DNA from: Paraspadella gotoi
Lineage: Eukaryota; Chaetognatha
Direction of reading: 5' to 3'
NCBI GenBank assembly: GCA_051294375.1
Contig: CM119267.1
Location: 10,039,458 to 10,103,457 of the forward strand
DNA length: 64,000 bases
In this document: positions 46,701-57,769 of the stretch, piece by piece
How positions within the stretch are numbered: the first letter of the stretch is position 1
How the letters are laid out: every line of letters starts with the position of its first letter
Translations under genes and position numbers: made by a program
Notes under the pieces: generated by a model
Database searches by the model: none
Seen by the model: only the letters and a program-made list of their open reading frames with translations
What the model was told of the DNA's origin: nothing

Positions 46701-47731
46701 AAGGAAGGATGGACCAATCGCATTCGCAACCTACTTCAGAAATTCAGACGCTCGCAGAAAAAAAGAACTCCGCCCCCCACTTCCCCCCCTCCACCGGTCT
46801 CCACCCCCCTTCCACTTCCCCTCCCCTTATACCACACCCTCCCACAACTTCTACCAACCAAACGCCCCTTCCATCCCGCACCCTTCTATCGCGAAGACTC
46901 GCCGATTTCCAAATTTCGATATGATCATTACCTACGTTCGTTCCTCTCACTTTTCATGTCATTTTTAATAATCCGCTCATTTTATTGTGTATGGTTCTCG
47001 AGATATCAAAATTTGGAAACCGAGCCCTCGCGTTGCGCCACACATATGGAGTTTTTCGAAGGCCAAGTGCTTGGCGTCGTAACAGGGTTTCTATGAGTGT
47101 GTTTGAGACATAGAGATATCGCGTCTCGATAACGAGTATATAACTATATAATTATATATATATATATAAAGTCCGTCTTTGTGTACAATTTTCGTGTTGC
47201 AGAAGTGCGAAACTCTATAGCTACAAATGAGGTAGATCTTATTATATCTCTTGAACCACAAGATGGTCGTCATCCGAAGATTGCGGAAATGTGAAACTCG
47301 ATTAGGCGGCTTTGAAACGCGACATGTAAGGGCAGTGTGGAGTTGACGAAGACGAGGCCAATGCTTGCTCTTCGCGCTCCATGAGCTGGGGTCATTCTCA
47401 GTCCGCCAATCAGAATCAGTCACGATCCGTGTCTACAGAACCAGACAACAGCTGACCGACTGCTTTGTGAACCGGTTTCCAACACTGCATCTTTTTAATT
47501 TTTAGAGCAATTTTAAACCTCGGTTTTCCTCCTCAATGATAATCCCTCTCTCGGGTTCCCTCCCACCCCTAACGCCCGGCCCCCCCGACACGATTTTCCA
47601 TCTCTGTTTTGACAGTTTTTTTGTTCAGGATTTTCGGTTCGAATCTCAGCAGAGCATAGGCCGAAACGATCGCGAAATCGGCCCCAATGCGGATTAACGG
47701 CTACTCCTACCTCCCCCCCCCTCTCATCTTC

Positions 47732-47868
47732 ATCTACTTCTCTCCTCTCTCTCTCTCATCTCTCTCTCTTTCTCTCTCTCTATTCTCTCTCTCTCTCTCT
47801 GCTCTCTCTCTCTCTTTTCTCTCTTCTCTCATACTACTTCTTCTCGTTCTCTCTCTCTCTGCTCTCTC

Positions 47869-47918
<50 letters not shown>
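47732..47918 (+). repeat. (CT)n tract
   Basis: Long CT repeat with several short breaks, shared with copy 2 at 56015-56187. Confidence 0.95.
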
Positions 47919-47919
<1 letters not shown>

Positions 47920-48533
47920 GCAGGGCCTCTACCAATAACATCTCTCTCCTTTCTCGAAATTCGAAGGCGCGAATGTATTGATCGACGATGCTGCGGCACC
48001 CTACAAGTATCCCCTACCGCCCGATTGCGCGCCCAGTCTCACCAAGAAAAAGGCAACGTTTTCCCCGACGCGGCTCGGCCGCTTTAATCCGAACGGTCTG
48101 CTTGGGTTAGGGCGGCTCTCTCATAATGAGACTTGTCCGTCTTTCTAAAAAGTAAGTTCGCCGGTATCGATTCTATAGATTTGCCAAAGCGAGAGGTGAT
48201 ATAGAAGAAAAAGTTAATTTACTAGCGTTCTAAGCACCTCAACTGACCATTCTTTGCGACACCGGAATCATGGAATATCTAATGGTTTAAATCCTCTAGT
48301 CATGTCAGCAAAAAAGAGCCTCTCGGAACACTGCCCTCGGTGCACAATGCTATTCCTGAAATGAGGAGTCTCGAATTGACAAATCTTGCTGGCGGCACTG
48401 CATTTGGGTAGTATATTTATATAAACTTTGTGAATCGCGAGGAGATCGAGTGCTCACTAAAGCCCTCTACTAGGAACCGGTCAGGGGACGAAAAGATATC
48501 CATATTTTTCTTGAATTCAGACTGTCCTGGGTG

Positions 48534-48602
48534 CAAGATAGCTGGATATTATAATTTATATGAATATGGACTAATTTTTATAGTTGGTTGTACCCATATT
48601 TA
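48534..48602 (+). repeat. Dispersed repeat R1, copy 4
   Basis: Diverged copy (CKIAGYYN...EYGLIFIVGC in translation) at the position equivalent to copy 5 in the other duplicate. Confidence 0.65.
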
Positions 48603-48938
48603 TATAAGTATATGGTATTTGAGATCGATTTCGTAGTAAAAGCACTAATATTATATTCTCATACGTCAACATTGCGATTTAATTTGCCACAATTAACTCA
48701 ATTTTTACGACTTGCCACCACGACTTGGCTAGACGACCTAATATACAAGCAGGCTCAACTTCAGTCAGGACAGGTATCTCGCACCACTACTCTTCCCGGC
48801 AAACTCGATTACCCCCGCCGGCCGCGTCCTGCGCAAAACAGCAACCAAATATACTCCCGGGCGAAACGCGCTGACCCCTTTGGCGACGGAAGGAAGCAGA
48901 CCAACAACAAAAAACAAAAGGACACCGCGAATACGAAT

Positions 48939-49050
48939 CACTCTCTCTCTCTCTCTCTCTATCATACTCTCTCTCTCTCTTACTCTCATTTCTCTCTACC
49001 TCTTCTCTCTCTCTCTCTCTTCTCTCTCTCTCCTCGTCTACTCTCTTCTC

Positions 49051-49081
<31 letters not shown>
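48939..49081 (+). repeat. (CT)n tract
   Basis: CT repeat at which the similarity to copy 2 of the duplication ends. Confidence 0.95.
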
Positions 49082-49082
<1 letters not shown>

Positions 49083-49199
49083 CGTCCTCTCCCCGTCGTA
49101 TTCACCGTGGCTTTAAGGTTCCTTCGTCTAACTGGCCTGGTCATCGTCTCCGCCCGAATTCAAAGCCTCTTTCTTTTCTTTTTCTTTCGGCGCCGGGAT

Positions 49200-50215
49200 T
49201 CGTGAGTCGGCGAAGATTTTTTTTTGTTTTCTGCCGAAAAAATGAAAAACGAGAGAGAGAGAGAATAGTTCCAATTTCGTATCTTTCAGTGCGTTTTTTG
49301 GTTTTTTTTCATCCTGAATCTTTCAGCGACAGATCATTTCGTCTTATGATGGTTGTCGTTGTTGTTGTATAGTTGTTTTATCTACTCGAAGTCGTATTCT
49401 TTACATGTCTATTCGTTTCTTTGTTCTTTTATTTTTAGGCATCACATTAAGCAAGCCGTACGGCCAGCTGTTAAAAATTGAGTTTTTCTATTTACTTTTG
49501 ACATTTTTCCAAATGACATAGAGATCAGTACTACCTGATGAATTTTATTATGCTAACTAAATGTAATAAAAATAACTTTATAAGTTCAGACATCATCTAC
49601 CTAAATGTAATACCTACAATACAATTACAAAAATAACACACCATATCAATACATACATTACATAGCATACACCTACAATACACTCATGATCATATCACTA
49701 ACACAAATAGCAATACATTCGCATACATACATTAGTGTACATTTTACAATACAATACAAATGCTCTCTCTGTCTATCATTCCCACTCCAACCTTAATCCA
49801 AGCCTCTGTGATTTTCACGGGCATCCACCATCTCTCAACTCCCACGCCTCCAAAAATACAACTCCACGCTGCTTATATCTCACGCACAACGCCACGTAGC
49901 CGCTCCACCTTGATTCCTTCGCTCCACTGGCTCCAGCGGAGCACGCACTTTCTAGTTTCGAGTCACCCTCTCCATCCGACTCAACTCGTCTTGCTAATTT
50001 ACATATACACTTCACAGCTGCCATCGTTTCATCCTAATATTTCAACTCTCTCTTCCCTCCACCGTATAATTTATACTATTTTCGCTCTACGACAATGCAA
50101 CCCACTTTCATCTCTTATATCCACCTTTCCCCTCCCTTTCTTTCGATACCACACTCTACTCCTCATATCATACCCCCTTCTCGACCCTTCTCCACTTCCC
50201 CCTCATCTCTCTCTA
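49200..50215. other. Unique spacer between the duplicated blocks
   Basis: AT-rich sequence with CAATACATACATTA-type low complexity at 49560-49760, then pyrimidine-rich DNA. No gene seen; the open frame 49760-50239 is compositional. Confidence 0.5.
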
Positions 50216-50442
50216 GAGAGAGAGAGACTGAGCCGGTGAGTCACCGTTCCGCGCGACCGAGTTTTGAATAACGAAGATGATCGTGTTGCTCTTTCTGTAA
50301 CAAGTTGTTCGGCCAAATGGCGTCTGAGAGACGTTGCGTCGGGGAAGAGAGTTTTTATGAGGAAGAGGAATGGGAGGTTAAGGAGACAAAAATGTCACGA
50401 GACGGAATCACGGAAAATCGAAATGGATCGAATTCCATCTCG

Positions 50443-50814
50443 NNNNNNNNNNNNNNNNNNNNNNNNNNNNNNNNNNNNNNNNNNNNNNNNNNNNNNNNNN
50501 NNNNNNNNNNNNNNNNNNNNNNNNNNNNNNNNNNNNNNNNNNNNNNNNNNNNNNNNNNNNNNNNNNNNNNNNNNNNNNNNNNNNNNNNNNNNNNNNNNNN
50601 NNNNNNNNNNNNNNNNNNNNNNNNNNNNNNNNNNNNNNNNNNNNNNNNNNNNNNNNNNNNNNNNNNNNNNNNNNNNNNNNNNNNNNNNNNNNNNNNNNNN
50701 NNNNNNNNNNNNNNNNNNNNNNNNNNNNNNNNNNNNNNNNNNNNNNNNNNNNNNNNNNNNNNNNNNNNNNNNNNNNNNNNNNNNNNNNNNNNNNNNNNNN
50801 NNNNNNNNNNNNNN
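50443..50814. other. Assembly gap (372 N)
   Basis: Undetermined bases near the start of copy 2 of the duplication. Confidence 0.99.
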
Positions 50815-51502
50815 GATTTAAATGAAAACAAAAGCCTTTTGAACACGAAGCAGTTAAAGCCTTAAGAGTTAGAGAAGAGGTTTAGACGCGTGTAGACGCG
50901 ACGCGCGCAGAGTTTTAGAAATTTGCAGTGGAAACGCGTAAGAGGGGGTCGCTTGGTAGAAAAAAAATCGAAATGGTCATAAAGTAAAAGTTTACTGAGG
51001 TGAAGATCTGAAAAAAATTACTATTTAATCCCTTTTTAAGCGATATAATACAGAAAAGAACATCTCTCGACCATAGGGATCCAATGATAAACTAAAGGGT
51101 CCGGATCTCATCAGTCATTCTTCCACGCGGAGCAATGGAATCGGACGCGTTGTCAAGGAAACGCCTCCGGTTTATTAGTTTCGTTGACGACCGATCCTTA
51201 CACGGGAGCCATGGCCAGTTTTATGTACCTATAAAATATACCGCGTTTGTTTTCTTCATTCGATTATAAGCGTTAACCCGCTGAGCCATTAGCGAATTGA
51301 CGTGGTCTAATTTGGCTATTGATAAAACTCAACTTAATCGATAGAACGAGATAAAAAAAAAATGGCGCCTGAGGCTGAACGAAATCGGAGGCGATTCGAA
51401 CGACGTCAAAACGCGAATCAAATCGACGCGCGAGTTTTTTTGTGTTTTTTTTTTTTTTTTTACTCAAACGCGAAAAAAACAAAACGATTCTCGTCTGGCT
51501 TC

Positions 51503-51574
51503 GAATGGCGAATGGCGAATGGCGAATGGCGAATGGCGAATGGCGAATGGCGAATGGCGAATGGCGAATGGCGA
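51503..51574 (+). repeat. (GAATGGC)n heptamer array, about ten units
   Basis: Perfect heptamer repeats. The equivalent place in copy 1 (46200-46350) has only scattered GAATGGC units mixed with other sequence. Confidence 0.95.
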
Positions 51575-53704
51575 GTTGTGTTTTGACCGGTTCAGAGTGG
51601 TTACACGAAGCGAGGAGTGGGGTGGAGATAGCGTTTGAAAGAGGTGGAGTGAAGGATATGGTGGAGGATAAAGTCGGAAACTTCGCTTGATGTCGCCACG
51701 TGGCTCGAAATGTTCTTTTATTTATATATATTTTTTATTTATGCGATTCTCTACGAAAGAGATGATCAATTATTCAACCATTTCTTCATCGTATGGAACT
51801 GAACTTTAGACAACTGAAAAAAACAGGTGAGCAGACCAAAAAAAAAACTGAAGGAAGGATGACAATGGCATCGAAATATCGTCGACGCTTCGAAAACTCC
51901 GCCCCCCTTCCCCCCGTCACTCCACCCCCCTCCACTTTCCCCCCCCTTTTCCCCCTCCACCTCCACCCGCCCTCCACCCCCCTCTATCGCAAGACTCGCC
52001 CCGATTCCAATTTCGATGCATTCCTACGTCGTTCCCTCCTTTTTCATGTCTTAATATCCGCCACTTTTTTTTGTGGTGCGATAAAATTTGAACGCAGCCG
52101 CCCCGGCGCCCCCTTGGGTTTTTTTTCGAAGGCCAAGCGTGGCGCGGGATGAAGAGGTCTATGAGGGAGTTTGAGAATAGGAGATATCGCGTCGATTAAC
52201 GATATATATATATAAACTTTATTATATATATAATATTAAAGTACGTCTTTGTGTCATTTTCGTTTTTCAAGGGCGAAACTTAGAAATGAAGGAGACGTCG
52301 TCTTGAACCAAGAGGGTCCGTCCCGAGTGGAAATGAAATCGATTGGCGCTGAAACGGAGTGCGGCGTGGAAGTCTGACGAAGACACGAGGCAACGCGCTC
52401 TTCGCGCTCAGTCGGGTTCATTCAGCGCCATATCAGAATCAGTCACGACTATTGACGACGGACGACTTTTCAGATCGATCTTTCCTGCGCATTGAGTGAC
52501 CGTTCCACACATTGATCTTTTAATTTTAGCATAACAACCTCTTTTCCTCTCTATATGATAACTCCTCTCTTCCCTCCCACCCCTAACGCCCCCCCACCGC
52601 TGATACATGCCTCAGGAAAAAATAAAAAAATTTCAGAAAGGAGCGAAAACACGTCATGTCACCGAAATCGATTTCACGAGTAGTTTTAATTGACAAGTGA
52701 AGGCTCTTGCGGATCTTGACCAAATAAAGATTCGAAAAATGTCGACTTTTCTTTCTTACTCTTGCGACCTGCTCTTTTACTTCTCTAAAATAAAAAACTT
52801 TTTTTCTTTATTACTGTTCATTTTCTAATACATTGTCAATTGTAATAAATGATAACGCGTTATTACGAAAAGCTAGACGGTCTCAGCCTTTATCAGTATC
52901 CATGAAATCCCCAAATGCGTATCTTTTACATAGTAATATATTTTGTTAGTTACTTATATCGTAGAAGGTGCACGCAATCTGTTTCCTAATTGACAAAAAA
53001 CCATTTTTTATTATAGAGTCACTCGTTTACCCAGTGTTTTATCACTCTCGTAAAGATCTTAGGTTTGCATTAGTTAAGAAGGAAGGTTTCTTCTGTGTCT
53101 CGTTGGATGCGATTAATGGCGATTCAAAATAAAATTAAGAGAGAGAAACTTTGATTTGTCACAATAGGGATTTATAGACCATTATTCGACAGATTGCTCG
53201 AAAGAATATAATAAGAAATTAACTACCATTTTCATTTTGAAATTTAGGGGGAATTTTCTTCGGTAGTTACCCGTTTTAAACCAGGTTTTTATCATATGTT
53301 AAAATGACAATGTTTTATTAGTTAGTAATGGTTTTTGCTATTATGTCTGTTGGGCGGGATTTGCGGTTTTGAGTTTTAAGAAAGAAATATACCTATCCTA
53401 GTCGACTAATGTCAATCATCAGAAAATAACAAAGAAAGAACTAGGTTTTACAGTATTTTTTTTGCTGACTTTCTTTATTCGTTTAAGCAGGTTTATCCTT
53501 GAACTTAGTATCAATTGTCAGGTTGAACAGGTCACATACAGGTTCTCAGTAATCTGTGTTAATGCGGATTTTACGCGAGTTTGATTTTTAAGAGAAACAA
53601 GCTTACCAAATAAACTTACTCATCCCCAAGAAAAGAACAAAGAAAGAACGAGGGTTTTTTCAATTTTTTCAACTTTTACTTCGATGAGTTTTCATGCAGG
53701 TTTC

Positions 53705-53887
53705 TTATAATAAGGGAAAGAAATTTAGGTTAACAGCTTGCCCGACGATTACATTGATGTAGGGTTTGAAGCCGAATTTTTGCGTGTTTACTGTTTTACA
53801 TGAGTAACAAGACCCAACCAGTAAACCCATCAGATATGCCGAAATTAAGAAAAATATAAACCAGCCGGAGATCTGGCCTGCCTGCAC
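53705..53887 (-). CDS. Small open frame with one membrane-like segment, unrecognised
   Basis: A 60-residue frame read from 53887: a short start (MQAGQISG), one hydrophobic stretch with small and cysteine residues (WFIFFLISAYLMGLLVGSC), then a tail to a stop. Flanking 200-250-bp stretches at about 53360-53460 and 53570-53670 look like diverged partial repeats of the same DNA. No family recognised; an exon is possible but unproven. Confidence 0.2.
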   Translation of the reverse strand: MQAGQISGWFIFFLISAYLMGLLVGSCYSCKTVNTQKFGFKPYINVIVGQAVNLNFFPLL

Positions 53888-54559
53888 CGACTCCAGTTAT
53901 GTCATGCACGTTAGGTCATGTCACTTCATGTCATTCACGAGAATACACGCAATTAAGGTAGTTCATGCGGGCAACACTCTGAATTACAGATTTTGTTATG
54001 AAGTTTGCGATTTTGTGTCTTAAAGCTCGCATGTTTCTGTCATTGTCCGTATTCTTTCCTCTTCTTTCATCAGTTCCTCTTCTTGAACTTCCCTTGTTCT
54101 CTTCTCCACATTGTCTTCAATGTCATCGTTTTTAATAGTCTTCGTCGGTCATCTTGTCTGTTTTATCATCCACCATGACAACGTTTGTCTGAATTGTTCT
54201 CGCTTTCTTTCTCTCTTCCTCTGTCTCTGTCTGTCTCTCTCTTTCTCTTTCCTGTCTCTCTCTGTCTCTCTCTCTATCTCTTGTCTTTCTCCTCTCTCTC
54301 TGTACGATCTCTTGCCGTGACTCGTTTTTTGAAAAAATTTTGGATTATTTTTTCCTTTTAAAACTGTTGATTACTCGCCATTTATTCCACGCTTCTCAAT
54401 GCAAATCCCAAATTTACATCCGAAGAATTTTCTTGGATCTTATTCTCTTTCTTTCTTCTCTCTCTTTCTTTCTGTCTCTCTCTCTCTTTCTTTCTTGCTC
54501 TCTTTCTCTCTCTCTCTTTCTCTCTCTCTTCACTCATACACGTATTTGTTTGTTTTTAT

Positions 54560-54815
54560 TATGATGAATGATTATCATCACATCAATGAACTGACTATCA
54601 TCGCTATCAACATTTTGGTATTACGCAGCAATCCATTTGTTTATCATCACACTCGATCATTTTGGTTATCATCGCATCAATTAATGGTTATCATACGATC
54701 AATTATTGCTTATCATGCGCATCAATATTTGGTTAGTCATCGCAATCAATCATTTGGTTATCATCGCGATCTCAATCTTTGTTATCATCGCATCAATTAT
54801 TTGGTTATTATGAAG
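54560..54815 (+). repeat. Minisatellite of about 24 bp (GGTTATCATCGCATCAATTATTT-like)
   Basis: About eight imperfect units of TGGTTATCATCGCATCAAT(T/C)A in tandem, in the part of copy 2 that copy 1 lacks. Confidence 0.75.
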
Positions 54816-55274
54816 CGGAGGCTCGATCCTATCTTTTTCTAAAGATTTTTTTGTCCGCTCTATATTTTACAAGTATTTAATAATTCTGAGAGTTACCTGA
54901 CGAATGTGAAATAAGAGAAATGGACCAATTAGTGATCCATCCAGGGACAAGCAAAAAGTTGAGTCTTATTTGGCATATTTGATAGCTTCTAATAACTCTA
55001 ATTTCTTAAAATATTTGTATAAAAAGATTTAATAGCGAAAACAAACAATTATGCCTTAGAAAATACAATACTAAAGTGATGTCTGAACGATGATAAAGTG
55101 TGTCATAGTTTTATTAAGGATTGATGTCATTATTATTCAAACTAAAAAGTAAAAGATTTAGAATATTTTCTAGAGGTATCATTGTAATCGATAAATTGGT
55201 GAATACCAAATCGGGGAGTGGGTGGATGTGCAATGTCCATAACCATTGCCAAAGGACGAAACAGGAAGAGAGAG

Positions 55275-55873
55275 ATAGGCGCGACGGAGGAAGGAGCCAG
55301 GGCGGTTAACCTTGTGAGGCCCTTTCAAAATATAACATTGTGTACGAGATAGGCGTAACGGAAGGAGGAAGGAGCAGGGCAGTTAACCTGGAGGCCCTTT
55401 TTTCAAAATATAACATCGCTTGTTGTACGAAGATAGGCGGACGGGCAGGAAGGAGCAGGCGTTAACCTGGAGGCCCTTTTTCAAAATATAACCATTGTGT
55501 ACGAGATAGGCGGACGGAACGCGAAGGAGCACGGCCGTTAACCTGGAGGCCCTTTTTCAAAATATAACATTGTGTACGAGATAGCGGACGGAGGAAAGGA
55601 CAGGGCGTTAACCTGGAGGTGCCCCTTTCTTTCAAAATATAACATCGTGGTACGAGATAGTGCGGACGAAGGAAGGAGCAGGCGTTAACCTGGAGGCCCC
55701 TTTTTCAAAATATAACATTGTGTACGAGATAGGCGGCACGGAGGAAGGAGCAGGGCGTTAACCTGGAGCCCTTTTTCAAAATACTAACATTGTGTACGAG
55801 ATAGGCGGACGGAGCAAGGAGCCAGACGGCGCGTTTTAACCTGGAGGCCCCTTTTTCAAAATATAACATTGTG
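55275..55873 (+). repeat. Satellite of about 71 bp, eight units
   Basis: Units run GTACGAGATAGGCGGACGG, then GAGGAAGGAGCAGGGC, GTTAACCTGGAGGCCC and TTTTTCAAAATATAACATTG. Units differ mostly by 1-3-base insertions and deletions. A poly-C run ends the array at 55874-55887. Confidence 0.95.
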
Positions 55874-56005
55874 CCCCCCCCCCCCCCGACACGATTTTCC
55901 ATTCTGTTGTTGACAGTTTTTTGTCAGGATTTCGGCTTTTCGAATCTCTCAGCAGCAGATCCGAACGATCGGAAATAAACGGACGACCCAACGGATTTCC
56001 TCCCT

Positions 56006-56014
<9 letters not shown>

Positions 56015-56092
<78 letters not shown>

Positions 56093-56123
56093 CTTTCTCT
56101 CTCTCTCTCCTCTACGCTCTCTC

Positions 56124-56158
<35 letters not shown>

Positions 56159-56187
56159 TCCCTCTCCTCTCTCTCTCTCTCTCTCCC
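56015..56187 (+). repeat. (CT)n tract
   Basis: Partner of the CT tract at 47732-47918. Confidence 0.95.
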
Positions 56188-56634
56188 GCAGGCCTCTACC
56201 CAATAACTCTCTCTCTTTCTCGAACGAGGCGCGATATGACGCGATGCCCCACAAGATCCCCTACAGCCCGATGCGCGCCCGTTACCAAGGGCAACGTTCC
56301 GACGGGCTCCGCTTTAATCGAACTCTGCTGGTTGGGGTCAATGGCTGTCCGTCTTTTCTAAGAAGAAGGTTCCCGGATCGATTCTAAGATTTGACAGCGG
56401 GTTGAGTTTTCAGCGTTAAACCACTGACCATTCTGGACACCGATATGGAATGGTAATCCAGCATGCAGCAAGGTGTTCGGAAACCGCCTTCGGTAATGCT
56501 ATCCTGAAATGAGAGTCTCGATTGAAAACTTGCTGGGCACTGCTGTGTTATTATTACTTTGTACGAGGGATCGAGGCCTAAGCCGTTATAGCCGGTCAGG
56601 GGAAAGATATTCCTTTTCTTGAATTTAACTGTCA

Positions 56635-56703
56635 GGGGCAAGATAGCTTATTTATTAAATGAATGGATAATTTTTATATTGGTTGTACCAATTTCATATA
56701 AGT
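56635..56703 (+). repeat. Dispersed repeat R1, copy 5
   Basis: Best-preserved copy; translates as RGKIAYLLNEWIIFILVVPI and stays open to 56981. Confidence 0.8.
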
Positions 56704-57190
56704 ATTGGTTGGATCGATTTCGTAGTAAAAGCAATTTTTCTTCGTCACTTTGGTTTATTTGCCAAACTAATTTTACGACGCCACCACGACTGGCAACTTA
56801 TCAACAGCTCAATCAGCTCAGCATCGACCCACATCTCCCAAACCTGATCCCCCCCCCCTCCTCGCCACGAACCAATTCTCGGCGAAACGCGCTGACCCCT
56901 GGCGACGGAAGAAGCGACCAACAACAAAAACAAAAGACACCGCGAATACGAATCACTGCGTGCAGGGCAAAAACCGGATGAGGAATGTGAGATCCGGCGA
57001 TGAAGGAAAGATTGGGTCATTTGGTAAGTGGACCGGCGGATAATGGGAACTGAAACCTATAGTGAGAAGGATATATATGATTTATTTCTCATCGGAAATG
57101 GATTAATGAGGTGATTCCTGAATGAGAAATATTGGTACTGCTCTGACAGTTTGCCGCGTCAGGATGATTTTGAACTTGTAATGTGCCATA

Positions 57191-57255
57191 TGAATTGGTA
57201 CAACCAGATTATAAAGAATTATCCATTTCATTTATCAAGTAAGCTATCTATGTCC
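57191..57255 (-). repeat. Dispersed repeat R1, copy 6
   Basis: Minus-strand copy with indels that break the peptide frame. It shares the CTTTGGTGGTT-type 5' flank with copy 3. Confidence 0.7.
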
Positions 57256-57474
57256 TCCGCTTTAAACAGGCTTTTGGTGGTTATAGCCTCCTATCCACTC
57301 GTTACAAGATATGACCCATAGCACCGCTCTCTCTTCAATTGACGGCAATTGAGACAAAAACTTTGTAGTGAGACAACATCGTATATACATATATTGGGTG
57401 AGCACAATATATTGGTGAGAATATAGAGATAAACTGTATAACAATATAATCTGGCGATGTTAAAGCTATATGTC

Positions 57475-57710
57475 TATCTGGGTCGAGTCTCAAGAGATTG
57501 GCGCGAGGACAATATCTGGTCGTGAAAGTCATAGATTAACGCGAGACAATTAACTGGGTGTGTCAGAGATGTGCGATGGATCAATATCTGGGTTGTCAGA
57601 GTATTGGCACTGAGACAATAAATTACTTCGGAGTGGAGCGTCAGAGGATTGCGCGAGACAATATTCTGAGTGAGTCAAAGATTCGCGAGGACAAATGCTG
57701 GGTGAGGCAA
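57475..57710 (+). repeat. Degenerate tandem repeat of about 36 bp
   Basis: About six units of GAGTCAGAGATTGGCGCGAGACAATATCTGGGT form, each with small indels. Confidence 0.75.
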
Positions 57711-57769
57711 AAGGGCGAAGTAAGGCGACATCGGGTCGAAAGCAAAAAGGGAAGAAGATAAATGGAATT

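Larger units (their letters stand above)
43780..48953 (+). repeat. Segmental duplication, copy 1 (partner 50226-56956)
   Basis: Shares with copy 2 the start (ACTGAGCCGGTGAG), the 45905-47540 interval (partner 51285-52600) and the 47580-48953 interval (partner 55880-56956). Copies differ by many small indels. The 44.0-45.9 kb stretch has no clear partner, perhaps because the corresponding part of copy 2 contains a 372-base gap. No gene is seen in it. Confidence 0.8.
50226..56956 (+). repeat. Segmental duplication, copy 2
   Basis: Second copy of 43780-48953. Between its two matching parts (51285-52600 and 55880-56956) lie about 3.2 kb absent from copy 1, including a 71-bp satellite. Confidence 0.8.

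Noticed and set aside
47635-47660. GGTTCGAATCTC resembling a tRNA B box
   Set aside because: No A box or acceptor stem at the proper distance, and the duplicate copy does not keep it.
48588-49205. 205-codon plus-strand frame
   Set aside because: Runs through R1 and CT repeats; the equivalent frame in the duplicate copy is broken.
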